Assembly: GCA_025093985.1 (NCBI GenBank)
Contig: JACAAK010000038.1
Span: 1-27,679, forward strand
From: Calvatia gigantea
Taxonomy: Eukaryota > Basidiomycota > Agaricomycetes > Agaricales > Lycoperdaceae
Length of the DNA: 27,679 nt
Direction of reading: 5' to 3'
Under the pieces are notes generated by a model, which was given only the letters and a program-made list of their open reading frames with translations, did no database searches and was not told where the DNA came from. Shown one piece after another: positions 11,103 to 19,232 of the stretch. Each line of letters begins with the position of its first letter. Position 1 is the stretch's first letter. Made by a program: the position numbers and the translations under genes.

Positions 11103-11416
11103 GGTCATGTCGTCGCCCTTCTACTGGGTGGGGGTAGTGTCGATTGACCTTCTGGCGGCGGCGTTGCTCTGATATGTAACATGGAGAAGCTGTGTGATCA
11201 ATCAATTAATCACTAATCACTGGTAGAACCTGCCGTCAATGTGACAACGAACGTCTCAGTGGCACAACTTCCCCCATGTGCTCTTCTATCTTTGCCATCT
11301 ATCCTATATCAAGCCAGCGGCGATGGGTAAGTTACCCATATGCTTTAGGTTTGGCATGGTGACAAAGACGCCACATGAAGCCGCATGCCAGGGGTTCGGA
11401 GGTGTCAGAGGTCAGC
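11103..11416 (-). pseudogene. Truncated GTPase paralogue: start codon and proximal upstream region
   Basis: Similarity to the GTPase upstream region begins at GGTCATGTC (ATG on the minus strand at 11108-11106). It runs rightwards with blocks TTGCTCTGATATG, GAGAAGCTG, GTCAATGTGACA, GTCTCAGTGGCACA and ATCCTATATC up to the retrotransposon. Only the first two codons (Met-Thr) match; beyond them the sequence is unrelated, so the coding part is missing. The distal half of the same copy continues at 22149 after the retrotransposon. This is a relic of a duplicated GTPase locus. Confidence 0.55.
11412..11416. repeat. Target-site duplication, left (TCAGC)
   Basis: TCAGC directly precedes the TG of the left LTR and is repeated directly after the CA of the right LTR at 22144-22148. 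A 5-bp duplication is typical of Ty3/gypsy integrases. Its exactness shows that both LTRs belong to one insertion event. Confidence 0.9.
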
Positions 11417-11931
11417 TGTTACGTGCACACTTACCTTGTAGGTTGTCTTCCCTAAAGGGCGTCTATACAGACTTACTCCCAATAGAGTTAACGCGGAGAT
11501 CTATATATAGAGGGGATCCACTCAGGGACTTGTCTCTATATATAGTCGGTCAAGAAGTAAGGCGAGTCACTTGTTAGATGAAGCCTTAGTTCAGGCAAGA
11601 GGATTGTGGAAGATAAGAGGCTGGTAGCCAGTTCAAACTGTCTACTACAATGAGTATCTAACTAGCTACTTATACTGGATAAGTCGGAAGAAAGATAATG
11701 GACAAAGGATATGCAGATGTGTTGAACATCCACCATATAGGGAGAGAAGTATACAAAATGGGAAGCGCAAACACCATATCAGGTAGGGAGGGGAATGATG
11801 GCGAATCAGAGTACCAAAGAGGAAAGAAGAGAAGGGTAAACTAAAGTACATACAAGGATGATTTAAATAAAGATTGGACAAGAAAGGAAAGAGTCCGTAA
11901 AAGGATAATGCTAGAATAAGAAGTCATAACA
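11417..11931 (-). repeat. 3' LTR (left), 515 bp
   Basis: Starts TGTTACG and ends ATAACA on the plus strand, with TGTTA/TAACA terminal inverted repeats. By eye it matches the right LTR (21629-22143) at every base I compared, including an identical 71-codon open frame. A 12-bp perfect inverted repeat (CTATATATAGAG / CTCTATATATAG, 11501-11512 and 11534-11545) lies in the part that would be R/U5 of the RNA. No AATAAA is evident on the element's strand just upstream of the LTR end, so the poly(A) signal is not identified. Confidence 0.95.
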
Positions 11932-11942
11932 TTATCTCCTAC
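11932..11942 (-). other. Putative polypurine tract
   Basis: On the minus strand the purine-rich AGTAGGAGATA directly abuts the TGTTA start of the 3' LTR, where plus-strand DNA synthesis is primed in LTR elements. It is short and contains two pyrimidines, so the assignment rests mainly on position. Confidence 0.45.
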
Positions 11943-11959
11943 TAGAGGAAAAGTCTCTT

Positions 11960-14044
11960 TTACTTAGCCGAAACTACAGACATGTCATCCGGATATCCAT
12001 CTTCGTCCATGTCTCCGTGTCCATCGTAGAGTTCCGTAAGATGGATAAGATTTTCTCGTCTTTTCTGTTCTTTTCTAGCAGCCGTTTTCTTCTCGTTTAG
12101 ATAGACGTCGCAGTCGGCAGGTCTATGTTGGGGGTTTAGTTGTCCGCAGTGTTTACAAACGTACTTTGGGCACATATAGGTGTAATGGCCCGCCGCCGCT
12201 TTCTTGCAACCTTTGCATTTTTGATAGATGCAGTCCGAAGCGTAATGTCCAATATAAGCTTTCTTCAGTATTTTGCATCTTCTGCAAATACGCTTGCCGG
12301 GTTGATTGTCGTCATAGGGAGGGGAGTGTTGGGAGGCTGCGGCTTCTGGAGTGCCTCGAGGGAGAGGGTTAGGTAGGTGTTTGGCGCGAGATGCTGTTGC
12401 AGCGAAGGATTTTGGGTTAGAAGTTCGAGTTGACGAAGGACTCGTTGATGGTTTTCTTCGAGCAGGCGAGACTGATCGACTGGTCGGGGAATACGAAGGG
12501 GAAGTGGAGACTCCAGCATGGGAGAGCGGGATCGAAGGAACCGCGGATGATAAGACGCGGGGAGATCCTCGGGGAGCCATTCCGCGAGATCGGCGAGTTT
12601 GGTGGTTGAAATCGAAGAGAGCCTGTGGGAGTCCACTAGAGGCTGCTGAGTCGATAAATAATTGGAGGAGAGCGGTTGCGTCGGAATGACTCCGACGAAG
12701 ATTGTCGACCCCGATAAAAGCGTTCCGGATAGCGCGCCAGTGTGCTCGCTGAGCGTCGTTAGATAAATACTCTCGTCCGATCCGATTGAAATCAGCGGAC
12801 GAGCTCGCCAATCGGCCGATGGCTTCCGTAGTAAGCTGATGAGGTCCAGGCCAATTCGGCTCTGATCCAGATTTACTGTTTGGAAGGGAGAGAGAGGGGG
12901 AGTTGGAGACAACGATCCTTGGTTGGATATAGTCGACGAGGGACTCGGCGAGGAGCTCCTCGTGGGTGTTTCCAAGCGAGGTCGTTTTGGTCGGACTGGG
13001 TGGAGTGGAATAGGCGAAGACGTCCTGGACCGCTTCGGCAGATAGTCCATGGGCGTATAGCTGAACCCTGTGGACCTTTTCGTAGAGGTCTTTCGCCCTC
13101 TGGACGTTTCGGAGTAGTTGCTCCTTAGAGGTGGTGGTGGTGGCGAATCTATCGTGTACGGGGCGTGGTTTATCCCCGTCCAAGTTCCGAACTTGGGAGG
13201 CATGGTCCGCGGTGGACTCATTGACTCGGGTCGACTCGGAAAGAATGGATCCGAGCGGAGGGACTGGGTTACCAGGGGTGGTAAATGCACGGAGGGGGGA
13301 GGGACGAAGAGGGTGTGAGAGGTTGGCTGAAGGAGGATTGCCTCCAGCTGTTGGTCGAGGCGTTGGAGGTCGTACTCCTCGAGGGGGCTTTGATTTTTCG
13401 GGGATGACGATCTCGGAATCGGTGAGATCTGGCCCGACATCGGGCAGGGCGACTGTGGGTATGACTCCTGCAAGTAGGTGTGACTGGCTTTGTTCCAGTC
13501 CATGGAGTCCGAGAGCTCCTTGTCGAAGGGGAGATCCTTCCAATTCCTCACTGGGGAGTTGTGGAGAGGAGTCCATACGTCGTCCACGTAGGGTTGGACT
13601 TCCGGAGGTGAGTCTAGAGTTAGAGAGTCCATTGGAGGAGGACTCCATTCCTTCGGGGATGCTCCCCATTCCTCCAGGATGTCCTGGGCCCACGTAGGAC
13701 TGTTGCGAAAAGATGGGCTCATGCCCGTTGAATCTAGGGGAAGATGGGGACTCCCAGGAAGGGGGGATTCGGGTGTATTCTCCACGTCCGTGGAACACCT
13801 CCAAGTGGTTATTGGGGTGTTCGTCTGACATGGTTTGGAGTTCGGCGAGGGTGAAGACTCCTGGAGGGACGAAGATGGAAGGGAGATCGAGCTGGTGTCT
13901 TGGGACATTGTTAGCGGGATCGAGAAAGTGATTGGTTTCAGGAGGGTTTGTGGTGGGTAATTCGGGGGAAGGGGTTCGCTTGGTGAGGATGGTTGCCTTT
14001 CCTTTAGCGACTTTGCGGGCTTTAGCCTTGGTATTTCTGGGCAT
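11960..14044 (-). CDS. ORF3: Ser/Pro-rich protein with three CCHC zinc knuckles
   Basis: A 694-codon ORF between pol and the 3' LTR in the element's orientation, with no homologue I recognise. The N-terminus is basic (MPRNTKAKARKVAKGK). Residues about 60-290 are low-complexity Ser/Pro-rich. Two stretches look helical and folded (around SKEQLLRNVQRAKDLYEKV and around RIGREYLSNDAQRAHWRAIR). The C-terminus carries three knuckles: C587-x2-C-x9-H-x4-C, then two C-x2-C-x6-H-x4-C copies ending near residue 645, followed by a Lys/Arg-rich and an acidic tail. It has no signal peptide or membrane segment, so it is not an envelope glycoprotein; a nucleic-acid-binding role is likely. A good 3' splice site (CTTTCACTACAG, ending at 14063) sits 19 nt upstream of the ATG, suggesting a spliced subgenomic mRNA. 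The ATG context is weak (C at -3). Confidence 0.8.
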   Translation of the reverse strand: MPRNTKAKARKVAKGKATILTKRTPSPELPTTNPPETNHFLDPANNVPRHQLDLPSIFVPPGVFTLAELQTMSDEHPNNHLEVFHGRGEYTRIPPSWESPSSPRFNGHEPIFSQQSYVGPGHPGGMGSIPEGMESSSNGLSNSRLTSGSPTLRGRRMDSSPQLPSEELEGSPLRQGALGLHGLEQSQSHLLAGVIPTVALPDVGPDLTDSEIVIPEKSKPPRGVRPPTPRPTAGGNPPSANLSHPLRPSPLRAFTTPGNPVPPLGSILSESTRVNESTADHASQVRNLDGDKPRPVHDRFATTTTSKEQLLRNVQRAKDLYEKVHRVQLYAHGLSAEAVQDVFAYSTPPSPTKTTSLGNTHEELLAESLVDYIQPRIVVSNSPSLSLPNSKSGSEPNWPGPHQLTTEAIGRLASSSADFNRIGREYLSNDAQRAHWRAIRNAFIGVDNLRRSHSDATALLQLFIDSAASSGLPQALFDFNHQTRRSRGMAPRGSPRVLSSAVPSIPLSHAGVSTSPSYSPTSRSVSPARRKPSTSPSSTRTSNPKSFAATASRAKHLPNPLPRGTPEAAASQHSPPYDDNQPGKRICRRCKILKKAYIGHYASDCIYQKCKGCKKAAAGHYTYMCPKYVCKHCGQLNPQHRPADCDVYLNEKKTAARKEQKRRENLIHLTELYDGHGDMDEDGYPDDMSVVSAK
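12265..13908 (-). CDS. Overlapping 547-codon ORF inside ORF3 (+1 frame)
   Basis: An ATG-initiated ORF of 547 codons lying wholly within ORF3 in the +1 frame. It stops just after the start of the region coding the ORF3 zinc knuckles. Its ATG (13908) is the next AUG after that of ORF3, with nothing in between, and has A at -3 where the ORF3 AUG has C. That arrangement favours leaky scanning. The product would be Ser/Pro/Leu-rich without a recognised domain, ending in a glutamine- and leucine-rich segment (RVLRQLELLTQNPSLQQHL). The region is generally poor in stops, as plus-strand ORFs up to 188 codons also occur here, so the frame may be a compositional by-product. Whether it is expressed is open. 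Confidence 0.35.
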   Translation of the reverse strand: MSQDTSSISLPSSSLQESSPSPNSKPCQTNTPITTWRCSTDVENTPESPLPGSPHLPLDSTGMSPSFRNSPTWAQDILEEWGASPKEWSPPPMDSLTLDSPPEVQPYVDDVWTPLHNSPVRNWKDLPFDKELSDSMDWNKASHTYLQESYPQSPCPMSGQISPIPRSSSPKNQSPLEEYDLQRLDQQLEAILLQPTSHTLFVPPPSVHLPPLVTQSLRSDPFFPSRPESMSPPRTMPPKFGTWTGINHAPYTIDSPPPPPLRSNYSETSRGRKTSTKRSTGFSYTPMDYLPKRSRTSSPIPLHPVRPKRPRLETPTRSSSPSPSSTISNQGSLSPTPPLSPFQTVNLDQSRIGLDLISLLRKPSADWRARPLISIGSDESIYLTTLSEHTGALSGTLLSGSTIFVGVIPTQPLSSNYLSTQQPLVDSHRLSSISTTKLADLAEWLPEDLPASYHPRFLRSRSPMLESPLPLRIPRPVDQSRLLEENHQRVLRQLELLTQNPSLQQHLAPNTYLTLSLEALQKPQPPNTPLPMTTINPASVFAEDAKY

Positions 14045-14056
14045 TCGAATTTTAGT

Positions 14057-14101
14057 ATACCGCTGTAGTGAAAGTTATGAGGATCTGGTTTTACTGATAG
14101 G
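14057..14101 (-). promoter_or_regulatory. Candidate 3' splice site for ORF3 mRNA
   Basis: On the minus strand a pyrimidine-rich stretch ending CTTTCACTACAG places an AG at 14064-14063. Possible branch sequences (CTATCAG, CTCATAAC) lie a few tens of bases upstream. No AUG lies between this site and the ORF3 start (14044), nor between the pol stop and ORF3. By analogy with env mRNAs it could be joined to a donor in the leader; I could not single out the donor. Confidence 0.4.
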
Positions 14102-14215
14102 TAAGTGGAGACGTTTTTATTTGGTCGGAAGTGGGGGTTGTCTGGGATTTTAGAGGCAGGAATGTTTGGATAAGAGGTTAGAATCCTATGGTTGGAATGA
14201 CCAGAGGAATGAGGA

Positions 14216-14398
14216 TTATCGTTGGAACGGTTTGACTTTTATACGTCCTGGGATCTGAAATTCCCATTTTCTGTCAAAGGGCTTTAGTTGATGTTGCTTC
14301 CTGTATTCGTTTAGCATTTCCAAGGCATGAGGAGCTAGTTCTTCCTCTGTTTCCCAAGAGTTTTCTTCGTGATTAAAGTTTTTCCACTTGACGTAGTA
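14216..14398 (-). pseudogene. pol: pol 3' end: C-terminal half of the chromodomain
   Basis: About 60 codons begin at the Tc1-like insertion point with the chromodomain core YVKWKNF. An aromatic/acidic continuation (ENSWETEEEL) and a basic tail follow, ending at the stop at 14216. In chromoviruses this domain binds modified histone tails and steers integration. Its N-terminal half lies across the nested transposon, ending at 15622. Without the transposon and one copy of the TA duplication the two halves are in the same frame, so pol was intact here before the insertion. Confidence 0.85.
14397..14398. repeat. TA target duplication of the Tc1-like element, left
   Basis: TA at 14397-14398 and again at 15622-15623 flank the CAGTAAGGG termini, the standard Tc1/mariner duplication. 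Confidence 0.9.
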
Positions 14399-14609
14399 CA
14401 GTAAGGGACAAAACCGTTCCAATGTTTTGAACTTCTCAGAAGATCAGCTCATATCTCAAGGACTACTGTGGCTGTGCACTTCCTAATTTAATTGTAGATA
14501 GTCCAGTATCTTATCTAATCATATGCAAAGTATGATTATGTAATCCTTTGTTTTAGGGGAGTTATTAATTAATTAATATTTTAAGTGCATTGGAACAGTT
14601 TTGTCCCTC
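14399..14609 (+). repeat. Tc1-like left terminal inverted repeat, 211 bp
   Basis: The outer end has GGGACAAAACCGTTCCAATG. The inner end (14588-14609) has CATTGGAACAGTTTTGTCCC, an inverted copy of the outer motif with one difference. The repeat is thus itself bounded by short inverted repeats, with an AT-rich middle (TTAATTAATTAATA). Confidence 0.9.
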
Positions 14610-14617
14610 TTGAAATT

Positions 14618-15328
14618 TATATACAAAATGGGTATTCTAGTACCTGGTATAAGCTCCCTTGGCCTGTAAAACTGCCTGGACCCTCCTAGGCATACTCTCT
14701 ATCAGATTCTGACACACTTCTGGTTCTATGTCATCCCACTCCTTTTGTATCCTCTCCCATAGGGTATTCATGCTATCAGGAGGAGTATCATACTCTCCCA
14801 GCTTATTCTTGAGGTGAGTCCAGAGATGTTCAATGGGATTAAGGTCTGGAGACTATGGGGGCCATACCATAACCTCCAATTCAGACTCATCTAGCCAGTT
14901 TGTAGCCTTTTTGCTCTTGTGTTTGGGGTCATTGTCCTGTTGGAAGACCATATCCTCCTCATTCTTCCCATACCACCTGATGCTCCTCTTTAGTTCATCC
15001 CCCAAAATTTGAACATAAGTGATTTGGTGACTTGGGAGGCATTGTCAGCCTTGCGAGAGGTGATGAGGCGAACAGAATAGTGGATATCAGAGGGAGAAAG
15101 TTTAGATGGGCGGCCACCAACAGATTTGGAAAGTGTTGATCTATGTTTGGAGCGAATCCTAGAAATAGTACTGACTCCCAGACCAGTAATAGAAGCAATA
15201 TGATGAGCAGATTTCCCTTGGTCCAGGTAAGAGAGGACTCTATTGGTCTGAGTAGAGGAAAGAGAGCGCATATAGTTGTAAAGGTATAGTGGGGGAGTTA
15301 ATTTGCACCTGAGAATAAGCACATCCAT
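14618..15328 (-). pseudogene. Decayed Tc1-family transposase
   Basis: The first part (15328-14990, 112 codons) is the paired helix-turn-helix DNA-binding region, with SYLDQGKSAHHIASITGLG and the GGRPSKLS linker. It then jumps, with a frame change, to the catalytic C-terminus: RWYGKNEEDMVFQQDNDPKH, then the SPDLNPIEHLW block. Spacing between the Asp of QQD and the Glu of NPIE is 34 residues, hence DD34E. Roughly 100 residues between the two parts are missing, including the region of the first catalytic Asp. A TAG stop replaces the codon between WPP and SPD, where a Gln codon is common in relatives (CAG to TAG). It cannot be active. Confidence 0.85.
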
Positions 15329-15410
15329 TTATACATCACCCTACATGGTCACATGATTTTATTTGTATTTATTTGATTGCAATAAACGAAGTCATGTGCT
15401 CAGAATTTGA

Positions 15411-15621
15411 GAGGGACAAAACTGTTCCAATGTACTTAAAATATTAATTAATTAATAACTCCCCCAAAACAAAGGATTACATAATCATACTTTGCATATG
15501 ATTAGATAAGATACTGGACTATCTACAATTAAATTAGGAAGTGCACAGCCACAGTAGTCCTTGAGTTATGAGCTGATCTTCTGAAAAGTTCAAAACATTG
15601 GAACGGTTTTGTCCCTTACTG
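15411..15621 (-). repeat. Tc1-like right terminal inverted repeat, 211 bp
   Basis: Inverted copy of 14399-14609 with only a few differences; the inner motif GGGACAAAACTGTTCCAATG lies at about 15413-15432. Similarity stops immediately inside the inner motif on both sides, so the repeat boundaries coincide with that motif. Confidence 0.9.
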
Positions 15622-18600
15622 TATTGAGGTGATCCGTTTTTGATCCGATGGTTAAGGATTCCTTCAATTTCGTATTCTTCGCTTCCTTCGATTAGTTCGG
15701 GAGAAGGTAGTTCCGAATTTGGTCCGTGAATGTCGTTCTCCAAATAAGGAGTAAGGAGGGTTGCATGGAACACGTTGTGGATCTTCCAGTTTTTGGGTAG
15801 ATCTAGTCGATAGTTTAGAGGGGAAATGACTTGTGTAATTGGATATGGCCCAAGTCGTTTTGGTGATATCTTTTTCGACTTGAACGGAAGGTGTAGGTTC
15901 CGTGTTTCTAGCCATACTTGTTGTCCTAGTGTAAAAGGAGAGAAGTGAGAGGTGATTCTTCGTTCCATTCGTTCGGCAGCTAGTTTATGCGCCGCGATGG
16001 CTTCTCTTCTTGCTTGATTGAGTGCTTCGATCCGTTCCTCGGTAGAATCTATTTTGGTTTCTTCCATAATAGTGGGTATGCCATGAGGTTTGCTTCCATA
16101 CATTAACTCGAATGGAGTTTGTTTTCTGTCGGAATGAGGTCTTGAATTGTGTGCGAATTCAAGGGTAGGAATATTGTCGACCCAAGTGGTAGGGTTTTGA
16201 GTGCAATATATTGACAAGTAGGCTGCAATTTCTTGATTGAATCGTTCCGTTGTTCCGTCCGACTGCGGGTGGAAGGCAGATGAGAACGATTGTTTAACGT
16301 TAAGTCTTTTGAAAAGTGTTTTCATTGACTTTGCCATGAATCGAGGGTCTCTGTCGGAGATGATTTTGTCCGGAAGACCGAATCTAGCGTAGACCTTTTC
16401 TAAGAATAGGTCCGCGATATTCTTGGCTGTGGCGTTTTTTGAAGTTGGGCATAGAATTACCCCCTTCGTAAGTCCGTGATCCACCACGGACAAGATTGCA
16501 TCGAATCCACGTGATTTTGGTAGATCCGTTAATAAATCCATTGATAATTGTGAGAATGGTCTTGTGGATTTAGCAGGTTCGATGGGTTGTAATGGGGGAT
16601 GAGTTGGATGTCTATTAATTTTGAATTGTTGGCATTGTGCGCATCCTTTCACATAGTTTTTGACGAAGGTAGCAAGACCGGGCCAATAGACTTCTTGTTT
16701 GGCTTGGCGGTATGTTTCTTGTTCGCCTGGGTGTCCAGCTGATATGTGATCGTGGTATCGTTGGATGATTTTCCGTTTGAGAGGAAGATCGTTCGGAATA
16801 ACTACTTTCCCTTCAAACGTCAACAGATGTCCGTTTTCCGTCGGGAATAGGTTATATTTAGAGTCGATTGTTTTAGGGTTATTCGACTGTAGTTGTTTGA
16901 AGGCTTCGATTGATTTATCGTCGTATTGAGTGGAAGAAGTGATCTCCTTCTGGAGTGAAGGGTCGATTAGGTTGATGAATAGTTCGTCCGGAAGAACTAT
17001 TATTTGGTTGAGGAAAAGCTCTTCCTTTAGGACTGTGACATTTTCATTGTCGTCATCGTCTGTTTCGTGATCAGGCCTTCTTGATAATGCGTCGGCAGCT
17101 GGGATTTTAGTGCCAGCGACATGTTCAATTTTGAAGTTAAATCTTGATAGGAATTGAAGCCAACGGGCTTGTCTTCTGGAAATATTCTGAGGCTTCCTCC
17201 AGAATGTTAAGTTTTGGTGATCCGTTCTAACGAGTGTTTCGTGTGGGGATCCTTCCAAGTAGTGTCTCCATTCTTCGAGGGCTCGAATTATTGCTAGTAG
17301 TTCTCTATCGTGAACTTCGTAGTTTCGTTCTGCAGGTGAGAAGGATTTCGAGAGGTAGGCAATAGGGTGGTTATTGCCGTTTGTATCTTTTTGGGTAAGG
17401 ATAGCTCCAGATGCGTATTTCGAGGCATCTGTCTCAATGCTGAAAGGCTTTGTTTGATCTGGCATCTGTAATACTGGTCGTTTGGTGAATTCCAGTTTTA
17501 ATTTTGTGAAGGCGTCTTGTGCAGTAGGGTTCCATTCGAATTTCTTTATTTTCGATAGGAGCGTATTTAGCGGTCGAGAGATGTCGGAATAGTGGTGTAT
17601 GAATTTTCGATAGAAGTTGCAAAATCCCATGAATTTGCGAACGTCTCGAGTTGTTTTAGGAACAGGCCAATCGCTAATTCCTTTAAGTTTGATATCGTCC
17701 ATTTCGATGTGACCAGGTGTAATGATCATTCCAAGATATTCGAGTCGGGTTTTGTCGAATTCGCATTTCTCTAGTTTCAGGAAGAGGTCGTTATCTTCCA
17801 GAATTTGTAAGGCTTCTAGAGTTAATGCATCTAGTTCTTCTTGGGTTTCGGCGAAGAGTAGGATATCATCCATGTAAATGATGATTTTTCCTTTGCGAAG
17901 CATTTTCTCGAATATGGTGTCCATCATTTTCTGAAATGTGGCGGGGGAATTGCACATTCCAAAGAACATTACGTTAGGTTCGTAAAGTCCTAGTGGTGTT
18001 TTGAAGGCTGCTTTCCATTGGTCTCCTTCGCGAATACGGACGTTGTTGTATCCCAATCTGACGTCCATTTTAGTGAATAGTTTTGCGCCTTTAAGTTTGT
18101 CCATGATCGTGGTGATCATAGGGATAGGATAGGCATTCTTGACCGTATGTGAATTGAGGTATCGGTAATCTTGACATGGTTGTAATTTACCATCTTTCTT
18201 TCCAACGAAAAAGAAAGATGAGGCCATGGGTGATTCGGATTCTCGAATGTATCCTTTCTTCAGATTGTCGTCAAGAAAGTTTTGCAATTCTTCGGTTTCC
18301 TTGGGGGATAATGGGTAGGTTTTCCCCAATTGTGGTTCGAATGAGGGTTTTAGATCGATTTTATGGTTGTATGGTCGATCTGGGGGAAATCGTTCTGCTT
18401 TCTTTGGGTCAAACAAGTGTTTAAACTTGTGAAACTTCTTTGGAAGTTTATCGGTGTTGACTTTAGCGTATTTAGTGTTTAAATGCGTGGATGTGGCGAT
18501 TTTCGCATTAATTTCGAGTTCGAGAGGAGTTTGGTTGAATCCTAACTCGTCTTCAAGGGAGAAGTAGTCCATATCGATGTTTTCGAGGTATAGTTGTAGT

Positions 18601-19232
18601 TCTTCGATGGATAGGTCGTCATTTTCTTCCATTATGGTTGCTTCGAATAGTTTTAAGGCAATTTGATCCAGGCTTTGTTGGTCTTTCTGATCCATTTGTG
18701 CAATGGTATCGAGAACTATTTCGTTAATAGTCATGGGGCCGTTTGTAGATTTTGCAATAAGTGGCAGTACTTGGTTCTGATTTCTCCACTTGAAGGTTTT
18801 CTTTGACCAGTTTATATCCGGGTTGTGTGTTTCTAACCAGGGGTAACCTAATATAAGGTCTTTTGATCCTAAACCGGTGACGTAGGCTTTGATGCCGCAT
18901 TCCTTTCCGTCTATGATGGCATTTAAATTGATGAATTCATTGATGGACCCTCGTTGATTGGGTGATCCGTCAACGTTAGAAACTTTGATCGGTTGATCGA
19001 CGACGTTTCGTTTGAATTGATGTGTTTGGACGAATTTTTCAGAGATAAAGTTTCCTTGAGCTCCTGAGTCGATCAAAGCGGTAAGGGGAATTATTTCGGG
19101 AGTTGATTTCTGTCTGAGTCGTATTGGAAGGTAGATTGATGCTTTGTTTTCAGAAGTGGGAAGTCGAATTTGATTTATAGCAGTTGAAACTCCTGAAGTT
19201 GGGGTTTGTTCTTCAGGAGTTGTGTTTAAAAA
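15622..19232 (-). pseudogene. pol: pol: protease, RT, RNase H, integrase, half chromodomain (interrupted)
   Basis: Polyprotein for proteolysis, reverse transcription and integration. In order on the minus strand: protease with DSGA (19059-19070); reverse transcriptase with KMDVRLGYNN and YMDD (17865-17876); RNase H with ETDAS, DRELLAI, RTDHQNL and DALSRR; integrase with an HHCC finger (H, H, then CAQC) and catalytic D, D, E in SMDLL, ISDRDPRF and TERFNQE; a GPY motif (RLGPYPI); and the N-terminal half of a chromodomain. All catalytic residues I can check are present and there is no internal stop up to 15622. It lies in the -1 frame relative to gag and has no AUG at its start, so it must be made by frameshifting at the gag stop. 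The Tc1-like insertion makes this copy defective. Confidence 0.9.

Larger units (their letters stand above)
14399..15621 (-). mobile_element. Tc1-like (DD34E) transposon nested in the chromodomain
   Basis: A 1,223-bp element with CAGTAAGGGACAAAACC termini, TA duplication and 211-bp terminal inverted repeats (14399-14609 and 15411-15621) that differ at only about four positions by eye. It carries one decayed transposase on the minus strand. Its insertion splits the chromodomain codons of the host retrotransposon. Pol read into the element would end after about 28 foreign codons at 15534. The transposase is internally deleted, so this copy must have been moved by a transposase supplied in trans, or it decayed afterwards. 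Confidence 0.95.

Noticed and set aside
11862..11872. AATAAA on the plus strand of the LTR as the element's poly(A) signal
   Set aside because: It is on the wrong strand; all element genes read on the minus strand.
11666..11881. 71-codon ORF in each LTR (also 21878-22093)
   Set aside because: It is identical in both LTRs only because the LTRs are. It lies in U3 upstream of the TATA box and has no recognisable feature.
13131..13697. 188-codon plus-strand ORF opposite ORF3, and neighbours at 12351 and 12880
   Set aside because: Antisense shadows of a stop-poor Ser/Pro-rich region, with biased Arg/Gly composition and no domain. I used them instead as a caution for the overlapping frame.
15534..15621. 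Last 28 codons of the long pol frame
   Set aside because: They are encoded by the terminal repeat of the Tc1-like element and are not part of pol.
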